From an uncultured Acidobacteriia bacterium (GTDB lineage Bacteria > Acidobacteriota > Terriglobia > Bryobacterales > Bryobacteraceae), in assembly GCA_903900705.1 (NCBI GenBank), contig CAIUOG010000168.1, positions 1 to 39,223 on the forward strand: a stretch of 39,223 bases of DNA, read 5' to 3'. A program made the position numbers and the translations under genes. Below the pieces are notes generated by a model. The model worked only from the letters and a program-made list of their open reading frames with translations. It did not search any database and was not told the DNA's origin. Every line of letters begins with the position of its first letter. The stretch's first letter is position 1. Below are positions 1-8,212 of this stretch, one piece after another.

Positions 1-2406
1 ATTGTGCCCACCCGCCTGGTCCACAGCGCCAAGTCCTGGCTTTCGAATCCCGACGTTGACCGCAACGCAAAAATCCTGCCGTGGGACGCCGGCGAAGGCG
101 GCCGCGTCCTCTCCCCCGTCGAAGTCTCCGCGCGCCTCATCAGCACCCTTCGCGAAGCCTGGGATAAATCCGGCCGCTTCCGCCCGCTTTCCGAACTCGA
201 CGTCGTTCTCACCGTGCCCGCCTCCTTCGATGAAGAGGCCCGCGAACTCACCGTCAGGGCCGCCGAAGAGGCCGGTCTCCCGAAACTCACCCTCCTCGAA
301 GAGCCCGCCGCCGCGTTCTATTCCTGGATCGCCAACAACTTCGCCCGCTCCCGCCGCCTGCTCTTCGATGGTCAGGTGGTGCTCATCTGCGACGTGGGCG
401 GCGGCACCAGTGACTTCTCTCTCATCAAAGTCGCACGCGATGGCGACCGCATCGATTTCACCCGCACCGCCGTCGGCAAACACCTTCTGCTCGGCGGCGA
501 CAACCTCGATCTCACCCTTGCCTGGCTGGCCGAATCCAAGCTCGGCAAACAGCTCTCCATCCGCCAGCGCAGCGCCCTGCGGCGGCAGTGTTCGGCGGCG
601 AAAGAAATTCTGCTGGGCGATGAAAACCGCCAGTCCGTGGAAATTGTCATCGCCGGCGCAGGCTCCTCCCTCATCGGCGGCACGCTCCGCACCGAGATCA
701 CCCGCCAGGAAGCGCTCGAACTTGCGCTCGAAGGCTTCCTGCCCATCACACCGCTCGGCGAGAAACCGAAGGAAGACAAACGCAGCCTGTTCCGGGAACT
801 CGGTCTGCCCTATGTGTCCGATCCCGCCATCAGCCGCCACCTCTCGGCCTTCCTCGAATCCGCTGGTCAGGTGCCGGACGCCATTCTCTTCAACGGCGGC
901 TTCTTCATCCCGGAAATCCTGCGGCAGCGCGTCGCCGATATTCTCCAAAACTGGTACGGCAAACGCCCGGAAATCTTCGAAAACCGTGATCTCGACCTCG
1001 CCGTCGCCAGCGGTGCGGCTTACTATTCCTACGTTCGTTCCACCGGTTCCGGCGTGCTGGTGCGCGGCGGCCTGCCCCGCGCCTATTACGTCGGGCTGAA
1101 TGATGATTCCGCCGTCTGCCTGGTGCCCCGCGGCGCGGAAGAAGGCGACACCGTCAACGTGGAGCGCGAAGATCTGCAACTCGTGGCCAACAAGCCCGTC
1201 GCCTTCCGCCTGCTCAGTTCACTCACCCGTACCGATGACAAACCCGGTGAAGTGGTCCGGTTTGAGCCTGGCGAAGACATCCACCAGCATGCGCCGCTTG
1301 AAGCCGTCATCCGCTTCGGCAAGGGCGGGGAACGCCTGGTGCCCGTCTCTCTGGGGGCCCGGCTCACTGAAACCGGCACACTCGAAACCTGGTGCGATTC
1401 AAAGATCAGTGACAACCGCTGGCGGCTGCAGTTCCAGTTGCGCAAGGCCGCGCCCGCCGGCAGTTCGGCCGTCTCCCGCCGTCCCGCCGCCGTGGTCAGC
1501 CAGGAAGCGGTCGACGCCGCTGCCGCCCTGGTTCGCGCCGCCTTTGTGAAAGGCGAAATCGCCCCCGAAGAACTGCCCGCCCGCCTCGAAGCCGCACTCG
1601 GTCTGGGCCGCAACTCCTGGCCCGTCGATGTGGCCCGCAAACTGGCCGATGTCTTCATCGAACTCATCGAACAGCGCAGGCGCGGCGCGGCGTATGAAGT
1701 CCGCTGGCTGAATCTCGCCGGTTTCTGTCTGCGCCCTGGCTTCGGCTACATCGGTGACGAGTTCCGCATTGAACAGGTGCGCCGTATCTATGCCGGCGGC
1801 CCGCAGTTCGCCAACCAGGTCCAGAACGAAATCGACTGGTGGATCTTCTGGGGCCGCCTCGCCGGTGGTCTCAATCGCAACCAGCAGACCGACATCATGC
1901 AGCGTCTGCTGCCCAGCCTCATGCCGAAGCCCGGCAAGAAGCCGCAGCGCATCAACAACAGCCTGTTCCGCGAAATGTGGCGCACCGCCGCCAGCATGGA
2001 ACTGATCCCGGCCTCCAACCGCGCGCAACTGGGCGACGCCCTGCTCCGGCAGGGCAGGGAATCCGGCTTCCACGATTTCGTGCTCTGGTGCCTCTCCCGT
2101 CTGGGCGCGCGCCAGCTGTTCTACGGACCCATCAATCAGGTGCTGTCACCCGCCGTCGCCACCCGCTGGATTGAAGCGCTGGTCAGCATTCCCAAATCCG
2201 ACGACGCCCTGGTCTCGCTGGCCCGCCGCACCGGCGACCCCGTGCGCGACGTCTCCGGCGTCACCCTGTCCGCCGTGCGCGCCCGGCTGACGGACGCCGG
2301 CCTGCTGGCACAACTGGATGGAGACGCCGAACGCGACGAACGCGCGCTCGGCCGTATCTTCGGCGAAGATCTGCCCTCGGGTCTGGTGCTGGGCGGAAGC
2401 GCGTAG
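1..2406 (+). CDS. Hsp70 family protein, 5' end outside the window
   Basis: The frame is open from base 1, so the N-terminal part of the nucleotide-binding domain (including the usual DLGTT phosphate loop) lies upstream of the window. About 800 residues remain. The second phosphate loop is visible as CDVGGGTSDF near residue 130, a GGDNLD segment follows, and FNGGFFIPEILRQRV corresponds to the adenosine-binding GG..RIP..R region. The roughly 300 C-terminal residues do not look like a DnaK substrate-binding domain. Motifs such as RWLNLAGFCLRPGFG and WWIFWGRLAGGLNRNQQ fit the DUF3731-type extension found on large DnaK-related proteins of unknown client. It is probably a cytoplasmic ATP-dependent chaperone-like protein and not the housekeeping DnaK. 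The next gene converges on it. Confidence 0.85.
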   Translation: MVPTRLVHSAKSWLSNPDVDRNAKILPWDAGEGGRVLSPVEVSARLISTLREAWDKSGRFRPLSELDVVLTVPASFDEEARELTVRAAEEAGLPKLTLLEEPAAAFYSWIANNFARSRRLLFDGQVVLICDVGGGTSDFSLIKVARDGDRIDFTRTAVGKHLLLGGDNLDLTLAWLAESKLGKQLSIRQRSALRRQCSAAKEILLGDENRQSVEIVIAGAGSSLIGGTLRTEITRQEALELALEGFLPITPLGEKPKEDKRSLFRELGLPYVSDPAISRHLSAFLESAGQVPDAILFNGGFFIPEILRQRVADILQNWYGKRPEIFENRDLDLAVASGAAYYSYVRSTGSGVLVRGGLPRAYYVGLNDDSAVCLVPRGAEEGDTVNVEREDLQLVANKPVAFRLLSSLTRTDDKPGEVVRFEPGEDIHQHAPLEAVIRFGKGGERLVPVSLGARLTETGTLETWCDSKISDNRWRLQFQLRKAAPAGSSAVSRRPAAVVSQEAVDAAAALVRAAFVKGEIAPEELPARLEAALGLGRNSWPVDVARKLADVFIELIEQRRRGAAYEVRWLNLAGFCLRPGFGYIGDEFRIEQVRRIYAGGPQFANQVQNEIDWWIFWGRLAGGLNRNQQTDIMQRLLPSLMPKPGKKPQRINNSLFREMWRTAASMELIPASNRAQLGDALLRQGRESGFHDFVLWCLSRLGARQLFYGPINQVLSPAVATRWIEALVSIPKSDDALVSLARRTGDPVRDVSGVTLSAVRARLTDAGLLAQLDGDAERDERALGRIFGEDLPSGLVLGGSA

Positions 2407-2429
2407 GCCTCAGCCTTCCAGCTGAGCCC
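2406..2429. terminator. Hairpin between convergent genes
   Basis: CTCAGC-CTTCCA-GCTGAG forms a perfect 6-bp stem with a 6-base loop, and outer GG/CC pairs flank one mismatch. It starts at the stop codon of the Hsp70-like gene, in the gap before the convergent beta-barrel gene. No T-run follows, so it is at best a weak or factor-assisted terminator. The rest of the gap, to 2504, shows nothing else. Confidence 0.35.
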
Positions 2430-2504
2430 GCCTCGTCAAAGCGTTCCGGCTTCAACGCGACCCGATCGACCGATTCAGAGCCTCAAACGCGTTCTTCGAT
2501 GTCC

Positions 2505-4484
2505 TCAGAACGCCCAGAGCAGACTCGTATAGCCCGTATTCGCCCGGTAATTCTGGTTCACGGAGAGTAAACCGAAGTCTTCCCGGTAGCCGTAATACTG
2601 ATACCCCACATTCCACCGCAGCTTCTCCGTCACCCGCACGGAAAGCCGCAGTACCGGCGAATGATAAGTCAGCGGGAACGTCTGCGCGTTATAGAAAACC
2701 TGCGCCGCCGCCGTCGCCTGCGTCGCCAGACCCGATCTCCCATCGCCCGTATCCTTCGTCAGGTTGTACCCGACATAAAGATCCGCATACTGCCGCACCG
2801 CGAACCGCAGTCCCACATTCGCCGCGTGGATGTTGCTGATATAAATCGACTGCAGCCCCGTCACTTCCTGTGAGCGCGGCGAACCGGCGAAGAAATCAAT
2901 GCCGCCGATGGTATCCAGATGCAGCTTCGAATACGAACCGTCCACCGACACCCAGGACTTCGCATTCCACGAGCCTTCACCCTGATACGTGCGGGCATGC
3001 GAACTATAAGCCGTGATCTGGATCGAATTGTCGTTGTAGTTGTCCTGATAGCCGCCGCCCAGCAGCAGCGTCTTCTTCCGGTACTGCACTTTGGCGCGCG
3101 CCGCATGATAATCGCGCAGACTCTGCGGCGTGAACGGATTATCGTTGCGCCCCACTTCGAACTCCGCATGCGCCCGGATGTACTTCATCAGAATCCAGTT
3201 CACGCCGCCCACGCCCGCCTTCGTGTGGTTCGATTGCGAAGCCGAAATGCCGTCCAGCGCAGTCCCCGGTGACCCCGAGTCTTCAATCGACCGGATCTCC
3301 CGGTCCGCATACCGGAACCCGCCAAACAGATCGAAGGTCTTCGTGAACCGGTACCGCACATCCGTCGCGTTGGTCACAAGGCGCACTCCCAGGAACTGGA
3401 AGTTCACTGAGGAAAACGAGAACGTCTTGTTGTCGAACTGCTGGAAAAAGTTGTTCCCCGTCATCCGCGTGTTCGACGCCGAAACGTGGTTGATGATGGT
3501 GAACCGGCCCACCGGAAATATCGTGATGTTCACGTCTCCGGTCACCACCGGCCTGTCCCCGTTACCCGTCACGATCACCTGGCGGTTCTGCGCGGAGCCA
3601 AAACGATCCGTGCCAATGGCCGTTTCATTCTGCACAAACGCGCCGCGTCCGCCCGCATACGTGAACCGGCCCGTGAGCGCGATCCACTTGTACTCGCCGT
3701 AAACATTGCCCATCCAGCCCGGCGTGGTGCCTCGATACGGCTGCGCGCGCTGGAAAGACGCCAGCGCTCCGGTACTGGTCAGGCTGTCCGCCGAGTCTTC
3801 TTTGAAGTATTCCCACTGCCGCTGAACGGTAAACCGAAGCCCCTTCCACTGGCCATCCGCGCCCAGGCGGAAGTCGTTGAACTGACGCCGCACCTTGCGG
3901 AAGATCGGGAACACGTCACTGCGGCCGTCAAATTCCTGCTCCGTCGTCAGCGCCGGGCCATTCTCCGCCACCCGGCTGTACCCGGCGCGAATGCGGAAAT
4001 GCGACTGCGGGAACAGCGTCAGTTCATGATCCTGCCAGCCATGGCGCGTCGTTTCCAGATGCTCGCCGTTGGCCACCGTCAGGCCCGGATTGAAATAGTC
4101 GTTCTGCCGCCACAACAGGTCATAGCGGTATAGCTGATTCTTCTGCACCCGCAGCGTGGCAGCTTCGTACGGATCGTTCCCCAGGCCCTGCGTGGACAGC
4201 ACAATTTCGTCAAACCACCTGCCGTGCCCGTCCTTCGAGTTCACCGTGAGATTGCTGCCCAGCAGCCGGATGCCGTCGTGATAGTTCACGTCGCTGCGGT
4301 ACTTATCGGCATTGCCGCCAACAGCCGCGAACCGGTACCCCAGTTCCCACGACTGCACAATGTTGTAGTCGCCCTTGCTCTCACCCCGCGGCGGACCCAC
4401 TTTCTCGTCCACCGTCGGCGCCACCGTTTCCTGCGCGGCCAGCATTCCGGAGAGGCAGAAGATCGCAAATAGTGTCTTTTTCAT
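2505..4484 (-). CDS. MtrB/PioB-like outer-membrane beta-barrel protein
   Basis: This 659-residue protein has a short signal peptide (MKKTLFAIFCLSGMLAAQ). The mature chain is rich in alternating aromatic and polar segments and ends in Phe (YTSLLWAF), as expected for an outer-membrane beta-barrel. It starts 15 bp after the decahaem cytochrome gene, behind AGAGGAGA, so the pair is almost certainly one operon. That pairing and the length (MtrB/PioB proteins are roughly 650-800 residues) point to the porin that sheathes a decahaem cytochrome and lets electrons cross the outer membrane. The mature part has no cysteine, so the N-terminal CXXC of Shewanella MtrB is absent, which is common in distant homologues. 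The identification rests mainly on context plus barrel character; another large porin remains possible. Confidence 0.7.
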   Translation of the reverse strand: MKKTLFAIFCLSGMLAAQETVAPTVDEKVGPPRGESKGDYNIVQSWELGYRFAAVGGNADKYRSDVNYHDGIRLLGSNLTVNSKDGHGRWFDEIVLSTQGLGNDPYEAATLRVQKNQLYRYDLLWRQNDYFNPGLTVANGEHLETTRHGWQDHELTLFPQSHFRIRAGYSRVAENGPALTTEQEFDGRSDVFPIFRKVRRQFNDFRLGADGQWKGLRFTVQRQWEYFKEDSADSLTSTGALASFQRAQPYRGTTPGWMGNVYGEYKWIALTGRFTYAGGRGAFVQNETAIGTDRFGSAQNRQVIVTGNGDRPVVTGDVNITIFPVGRFTIINHVSASNTRMTGNNFFQQFDNKTFSFSSVNFQFLGVRLVTNATDVRYRFTKTFDLFGGFRYADREIRSIEDSGSPGTALDGISASQSNHTKAGVGGVNWILMKYIRAHAEFEVGRNDNPFTPQSLRDYHAARAKVQYRKKTLLLGGGYQDNYNDNSIQITAYSSHARTYQGEGSWNAKSWVSVDGSYSKLHLDTIGGIDFFAGSPRSQEVTGLQSIYISNIHAANVGLRFAVRQYADLYVGYNLTKDTGDGRSGLATQATAAAQVFYNAQTFPLTYHSPVLRLSVRVTEKLRWNVGYQYYGYREDFGLLSVNQNYRANTGYTSLLWAF

Positions 4485-4499
4485 GGCGCTGATCTCCTC

Positions 4500-5453
4500 T
4501 TATCTCAGGAACATCGGGTCGACGTTCGACCCGTGAAGCCGCACGTGGCAGAGCGTGCATCTCTGGTATTTCGGATCCAGCATGTTATGCGTGGCCGATT
4601 GCGTGATCACGCCCGCATTCTGCCGCCCGAACGTGCCCGCGCCGTTGTGGCATTCCAGACAAAGCGTGAACACCACGGGTCTCCGCAGCAGCTTGGCATT
4701 GGTCGAGCCGTGCGGCATGTGGCAGTTGTCGCAGCCTTCCACGCGAACGCTGGCATGTTCGAAGACGAACGGCCCGCGCTTGTCCACGTGGCACTTCAGG
4801 CAGGGCATCTCGTTATCGTGCGCCGGGGCGAGCATGGCGGAACTGGTACCGGTCTTCCACGTGGGAGCGGCGGAACCATGCGGATTATGGCAGTCCGTAC
4901 ACTGCACGGACCCTTCATTCACCCGATGCTTCACCGGCATATCGAACTGCGCCCGCACCCCGGCATGGCACGAATAGCAGAGCTGCGTCTGCTGCTTTGC
5001 CAACAGAAACTTCGGGCTCTGCGACTTGTGAATCGAGTGGCAGCTGTTGCACACCACATCCGCTTCCGTGTGCGCCGACGCGCGCACAAACCCGCGCGCC
5101 ACATCCTTCGAATGGCATTCCAGACAGGTATTGAGCGCCTGATCGGGGCTCATCTGTGAGAACGCCCGGATCGTCGGCTTCCCCCCACCCGCCGCCACGT
5201 GGTTGCCTCCCGGACCGTGACACCCCTCGCACCCCGTCTTCGCGGGCTCTTCTTTGCCGCTGGCGATGGAACGGAAGTGCGGATTCTTATTGAAGTTGAG
5301 CCAGACGTCCGGGTGGCAGGTCTTGCACACCGCACTGCCCACGAACTTGTTCTCCGCCTTCGGTGCTGTCTGGGCGGGCGCGCACAAAGGGAGCGCGAGC
5401 AGCGCCAGTCTGAGAATTGTCAGGGGTCTCATCAATGTTACCCATTTGAACAT
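4500..5453 (-). CDS. DmsE/MtrA-like decahaem c-type cytochrome
   Basis: This 317-residue exported protein has exactly ten CXXCH haem-binding motifs: CKTCH, CEGCH, CLECH, CNSCH, CYSCH, CTDCH, CLKCH, CDNCH, CLECH and CTLCH. They are evenly spread with recurring CH.PHGS segments. Number, spacing and size match the MtrA/DmsE/PioA family, periplasmic multihaem wires that insert into an MtrB-type barrel. I chose ATG 5453 because AGGGGCG lies just upstream; ATG 5432 is an alternative. Both give a signal peptide ending near LCAPAQT. The open frame runs upstream to 6689 but overlaps gatB and has no haem motif there. The gene is first in a two-gene operon. No extracellular MtrC-type cytochrome or quinol-oxidising partner is nearby, so the direction of electron flow cannot be inferred. 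Confidence 0.88.
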   Translation of the reverse strand: MFKWVTLMRPLTILRLALLALPLCAPAQTAPKAENKFVGSAVCKTCHPDVWLNFNKNPHFRSIASGKEEPAKTGCEGCHGPGGNHVAAGGGKPTIRAFSQMSPDQALNTCLECHSKDVARGFVRASAHTEADVVCNSCHSIHKSQSPKFLLAKQQTQLCYSCHAGVRAQFDMPVKHRVNEGSVQCTDCHNPHGSAAPTWKTGTSSAMLAPAHDNEMPCLKCHVDKRGPFVFEHASVRVEGCDNCHMPHGSTNAKLLRRPVVFTLCLECHNGAGTFGRQNAGVITQSATHNMLDPKYQRCTLCHVRLHGSNVDPMFLR

Positions 5454-5488
5454 ATTACGCCCCTGATTGTTGTTCCGCAGTTGTGAAA

Positions 5489-5517
5489 TTCCTGTACACG
5501 TCCTCACCGGATATCCT
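5489..5517 (+). promoter_or_regulatory. Possible gatB promoter
   Basis: A -10-like TATCCT (5512-5517) sits 11 bp before the gatB ATG, with a weak -35-like TTCCTG (5489-5494) 17 bp upstream. The -10 resembles those of ppc (TATCCT) and dabB (TACCCT). No good Shine-Dalgarno sequence precedes the ATG, so a very short leader is plausible. Confidence 0.35.
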
Positions 5518-5528
5518 GATAAAGAACC

Positions 5529-7007
5529 ATGTCGACTGCCTATATGGAAGTTGCCCCGCCTGAACTGATCGCGAAGTACGAAGTCGTGATCGGTCTGGAG
5601 GTCCACGTCCAGCTCGCCACCCGAACCAAGATCTTTTGCGGCTGCCCCACCAGTTTCGGCGCTTCCCCCAATTCGAACGTCTGCCCCACCTGTCTGGGCT
5701 TGCCCGGCGCTCTGCCTGTGCTCAGCCGCGAAGCCGTCGAACTGGGCATGAAGGGAGCCATGGCGCTCAACTGCGCCATCCGTCCCGTGTCCCGCTTCGC
5801 CCGCAAGAATTACTTCTATCCGGATCTCCCCAAGGGCTACCAGATTTCCCAATACGATGAGCCGCTCGCCGAACACGGCTGGGTCGATATCGTGGTGGAC
5901 GGCGTTTCGAAGCGCGTCGGCGTCACCCGCGTCCACATGGAAGATGATGCCGGCAAGAGCCAGCACGACGGCTTTCGGGATTCCGAGCAATACACCTACG
6001 TCGATCTGAATCGCAGCGGCACGCCCCTGATTGAAATCGTCAGCGAGCCCGACATGCGCTCCTCCGACGAAGCCTTCGCCTACGTGACCGAGCTGAAGCA
6101 GAGCATCCAGTTCATGGACGTTTCCACCTGCGACATGGAGAAAGGCCATCTCCGCTGCGATGCCAACGTTTCCGTGCGCCTGTGGGGAGCGCCCGAATTC
6201 GGCACCAAGGTCGAGGTGAAGAACCTGAACTCCTTCCGCAACATGAAGCTCGCCATCGATTACGAAGTCGCCCGTCAGGTGGCCGTCATCGAAAGCGGCG
6301 GCAGGATCCATCAGGAAACGCGGCTCTACAATCCCGATACCGGCGTCACGGCCGGCATGCGCAGCAAAGAGCAGGCGCACGACTACCGCTACTTCCCCGA
6401 ACCCGACCTCGTCCCGCTGCGCATCAGCGACGCCTGGCAGGAGGAGATCCGCCGCACCATGCCCGAACTGCCGGCCGTCAAGCGCCGCCGCTTCATCGAA
6501 GAGCATGGCCTGAAAGAATATGACGCGGGCGTGCTCACCGCCACCCGCGCCAATTCCGAATACTACGAAGCCGTTGTCGAGATCGCCAAAGACGCCAAAA
6601 TCGCCGCCAACTGGGTGATGGGCGACCTCGCCGGACTCCTCAAGGCCGCCGGCCGGGAGATTGAAAATTCGCCCGTCAGCGCCACTCACCTGGGCGAACT
6701 GGTGGCCCTGATCGTCAAAGGCGAACTCACCGGCAAACTCGCCAAGGAAGTTCTGCCGAAGATGTTCGAATCCGGAGAGGCCCCTTCCGTCATCGTGGAA
6801 AGGGAAGGCCTGAAAACCATCAGCGATTCCGGCGCGATCGAAAAAATAGTCGACGAAGTCATCGCCGCGAATCCGAAGCAGGTGGAGCAGTACAAGGGTG
6901 GCAAGACAACCGTGATCGGCTTCCTCGTAGGCCAGGTGATGAAGCTCTCGCGCGGCCAGGCCAACCCCGCTTCCGTCAACGAGTTGATGAAAAAGAAACT
7001 GGATTAG
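5529..7007 (+). CDS. gatB: Asp-tRNA(Asn)/Glu-tRNA(Gln) amidotransferase subunit B
   Basis: This 492-residue protein is GatB of the GatCAB amidotransferase. The complex converts Glu-tRNA(Gln) and Asp-tRNA(Asn) to the correct amidated forms; GatB binds the tRNA and activates the carboxylate. The start VIGLEVHVQLATRTKIFCGC is diagnostic, and C37, C39, C52 and C55 match the zinc-binding cysteines of the catalytic cradle. Other signatures are FARKNYFYPDLPKGYQISQYD, VDLNRSG.PLIEIVSEPD and KVEVKNLNSFRN. The last 80 residues form the YqeY-like tRNA-binding tail (FLVGQVMKLSRGQANPASVNELMKKKL). Length is normal. Neither gatA nor gatC is adjacent, which is common when gat genes are dispersed. The bcp gene follows after 13 bp. 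Confidence 0.97.
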   Translation: MSTAYMEVAPPELIAKYEVVIGLEVHVQLATRTKIFCGCPTSFGASPNSNVCPTCLGLPGALPVLSREAVELGMKGAMALNCAIRPVSRFARKNYFYPDLPKGYQISQYDEPLAEHGWVDIVVDGVSKRVGVTRVHMEDDAGKSQHDGFRDSEQYTYVDLNRSGTPLIEIVSEPDMRSSDEAFAYVTELKQSIQFMDVSTCDMEKGHLRCDANVSVRLWGAPEFGTKVEVKNLNSFRNMKLAIDYEVARQVAVIESGGRIHQETRLYNPDTGVTAGMRSKEQAHDYRYFPEPDLVPLRISDAWQEEIRRTMPELPAVKRRRFIEEHGLKEYDAGVLTATRANSEYYEAVVEIAKDAKIAANWVMGDLAGLLKAAGREIENSPVSATHLGELVALIVKGELTGKLAKEVLPKMFESGEAPSVIVEREGLKTISDSGAIEKIVDEVIAANPKQVEQYKGGKTTVIGFLVGQVMKLSRGQANPASVNELMKKKLD

Positions 7008-7020
7008 GAGAAATCAAAAC

Positions 7021-7470
7021 ATGCTGCAGGAAGGCGATCTCGCCCCCACATTCAAAGTGCTCACGGATTCCGGCGAGGAATTCGATCTGAGCGCGCACCA
7101 GAGCGAACGGATTGTCCTGTATTTCTACCCCCGCGCGGATACCCCAGGCTGCACCATCGAATCCTGTGAATTCCGGGATTCCGTGCAGAAGTTCACAGCG
7201 AAAGGCGTCACGGTCATCGGCGTCTCGCCGGACACCACGAAAGATCAGGCGAAATTCAAACAGAAGTTCGACCTCAACTTCACGCTCCTCGCGGATGCTT
7301 CCAAAGAGATCGCGAATCTCTACGGCGTCATGAAGGAAAAGAACATGTACGGCAAGAAGGTGATGGGAGTGGCCCGCACCACCTTCCTCATCGACAACGG
7401 GAAGATCGCGAAGATCTTCACCGGCGTGAAGCCCGAAGGCCACGCCGAAGAAGTTCTCGCGGCCCTGTAA
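7021..7470 (+). CDS. bcp: Bcp/PrxQ-type peroxiredoxin
   Basis: This 149-residue thiol peroxidase of the BCP/PrxQ family reduces hydroperoxides, usually with thioredoxin as donor. The active-site segment YFYPRADTPGCTIESCEFRD carries the peroxidatic Cys44 and the resolving Cys49, the classic five-residue spacing of this family. G.K.MGVARTTFLID and the C-terminal HAEEVLAAL are also typical. It has no signal peptide, so it is cytoplasmic. AGGAGAAA lies before the ATG, which is 13 bp after gatB, so co-transcription is likely. It converges on the HEAT-repeat gene with a 16-bp gap. Confidence 0.95.
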   Translation: MLQEGDLAPTFKVLTDSGEEFDLSAHQSERIVLYFYPRADTPGCTIESCEFRDSVQKFTAKGVTVIGVSPDTTKDQAKFKQKFDLNFTLLADASKEIANLYGVMKEKNMYGKKVMGVARTTFLIDNGKIAKIFTGVKPEGHAEEVLAAL

Positions 7471-7486
7471 TTCTCAGCGTATTGCT

Positions 7487-8212
7487 TCAGCGCGCCGCCC
7501 GGGCTTCGATCAATTGGATCGCAGTCCGGGCCGCGCGTGAAATACTGATCGCCGGCATCAGCCCAAAGCCCCGGCTTCCCGAACTCAGAGCCGTGTCATC
7601 CTTCGCCAGTTCCCGCAGTTTCGGCAGATCCGCCGCACTCCCGGTCAGGCCAACCGCCCGGATTCCGATCAGCTGATCACCCGGCTCCCGGTGCGCCATC
7701 AGCTTCCGCGCAATCGTGATCACCTCCGGGTCATTCCAGTCGACCAGCGTATCGAACGCCAGCGAAGTCAGCACCCCGCCCAGCATCGCGATTTCCCGCA
7801 GTTCCGGCGCGGTGGAGTGGTCTTCATACCGAACCAGGCCCTCCACCGCATTGCTGGCTGCCAGAAGGTCCGCATCCCCGGCGGCCCGGCGCAGCGGCGC
7901 AATGAACTCGCGCTTCTGCATTGTGCCGAGTTCCCTCGCGGCCACCGCCCGGGCTGCCGGGTCCCTATCCTCCAGTCCACCCAGCAACTCATCCGTCGCG
8001 CCGGCGATGCGCAGATTCGCTCCCGCGCAGGCCTGTAGTTTCGCGTCCGCCAGAGCCGCGCGCATCGCGGCGACCACCTCCGGAGCCCTGTTTCCGCGCA
8101 GCGCGAGGCAGGCCGTATTTCGCTGCGTGGCGTTGAGCGAATTATCGAGGAACGTCTCCACATCACCCGCGAAGGCGGGCACAGCCATCAATAAGAACGC
8201 GGCGATTCTCAT
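7487..8212 (-). CDS. Exported HEAT-repeat protein
   Basis: This 241-residue protein has a short signal peptide (MRIAAFLLMAVPAFA). About five helical repeats follow, of the form D..AR..AA..LG....(E/A).L..L, for example LEDRDPAARAVAARELGTMQKREFIAPLRRAAGDAD, which is HEAT/PBS-lyase style. No catalytic motif is visible, and it probably acts as a protein-binding scaffold in the periplasm. Its ATG overlaps the stop of the upstream TPR gene by 4 bp (ATGA), so the two are translationally coupled and likely work together. It is last in the DUF4331-TPR-HEAT operon. Confidence 0.75.
   Translation of the reverse strand: MRIAAFLLMAVPAFAGDVETFLDNSLNATQRNTACLALRGNRAPEVVAAMRAALADAKLQACAGANLRIAGATDELLGGLEDRDPAARAVAARELGTMQKREFIAPLRRAAGDADLLAASNAVEGLVRYEDHSTAPELREIAMLGGVLTSLAFDTLVDWNDPEVITIARKLMAHREPGDQLIGIRAVGLTGSAADLPKLRELAKDDTALSSGSRGFGLMPAISISRAARTAIQLIEARAAR

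Noticed and set aside
2505-5453. Complete metal-reducing (MtrCAB-CymA) system
   Set aside because: Only the cytochrome-barrel pair is present; outer-surface and inner-membrane partners are not in the window.
5454-6689. N-terminal extension of the decahaem cytochrome frame over gatB
   Set aside because: It has no haem motif, overlaps the clearly genuine gatB in the opposite sense, and a good ribosome site and signal peptide define the start at 5453.
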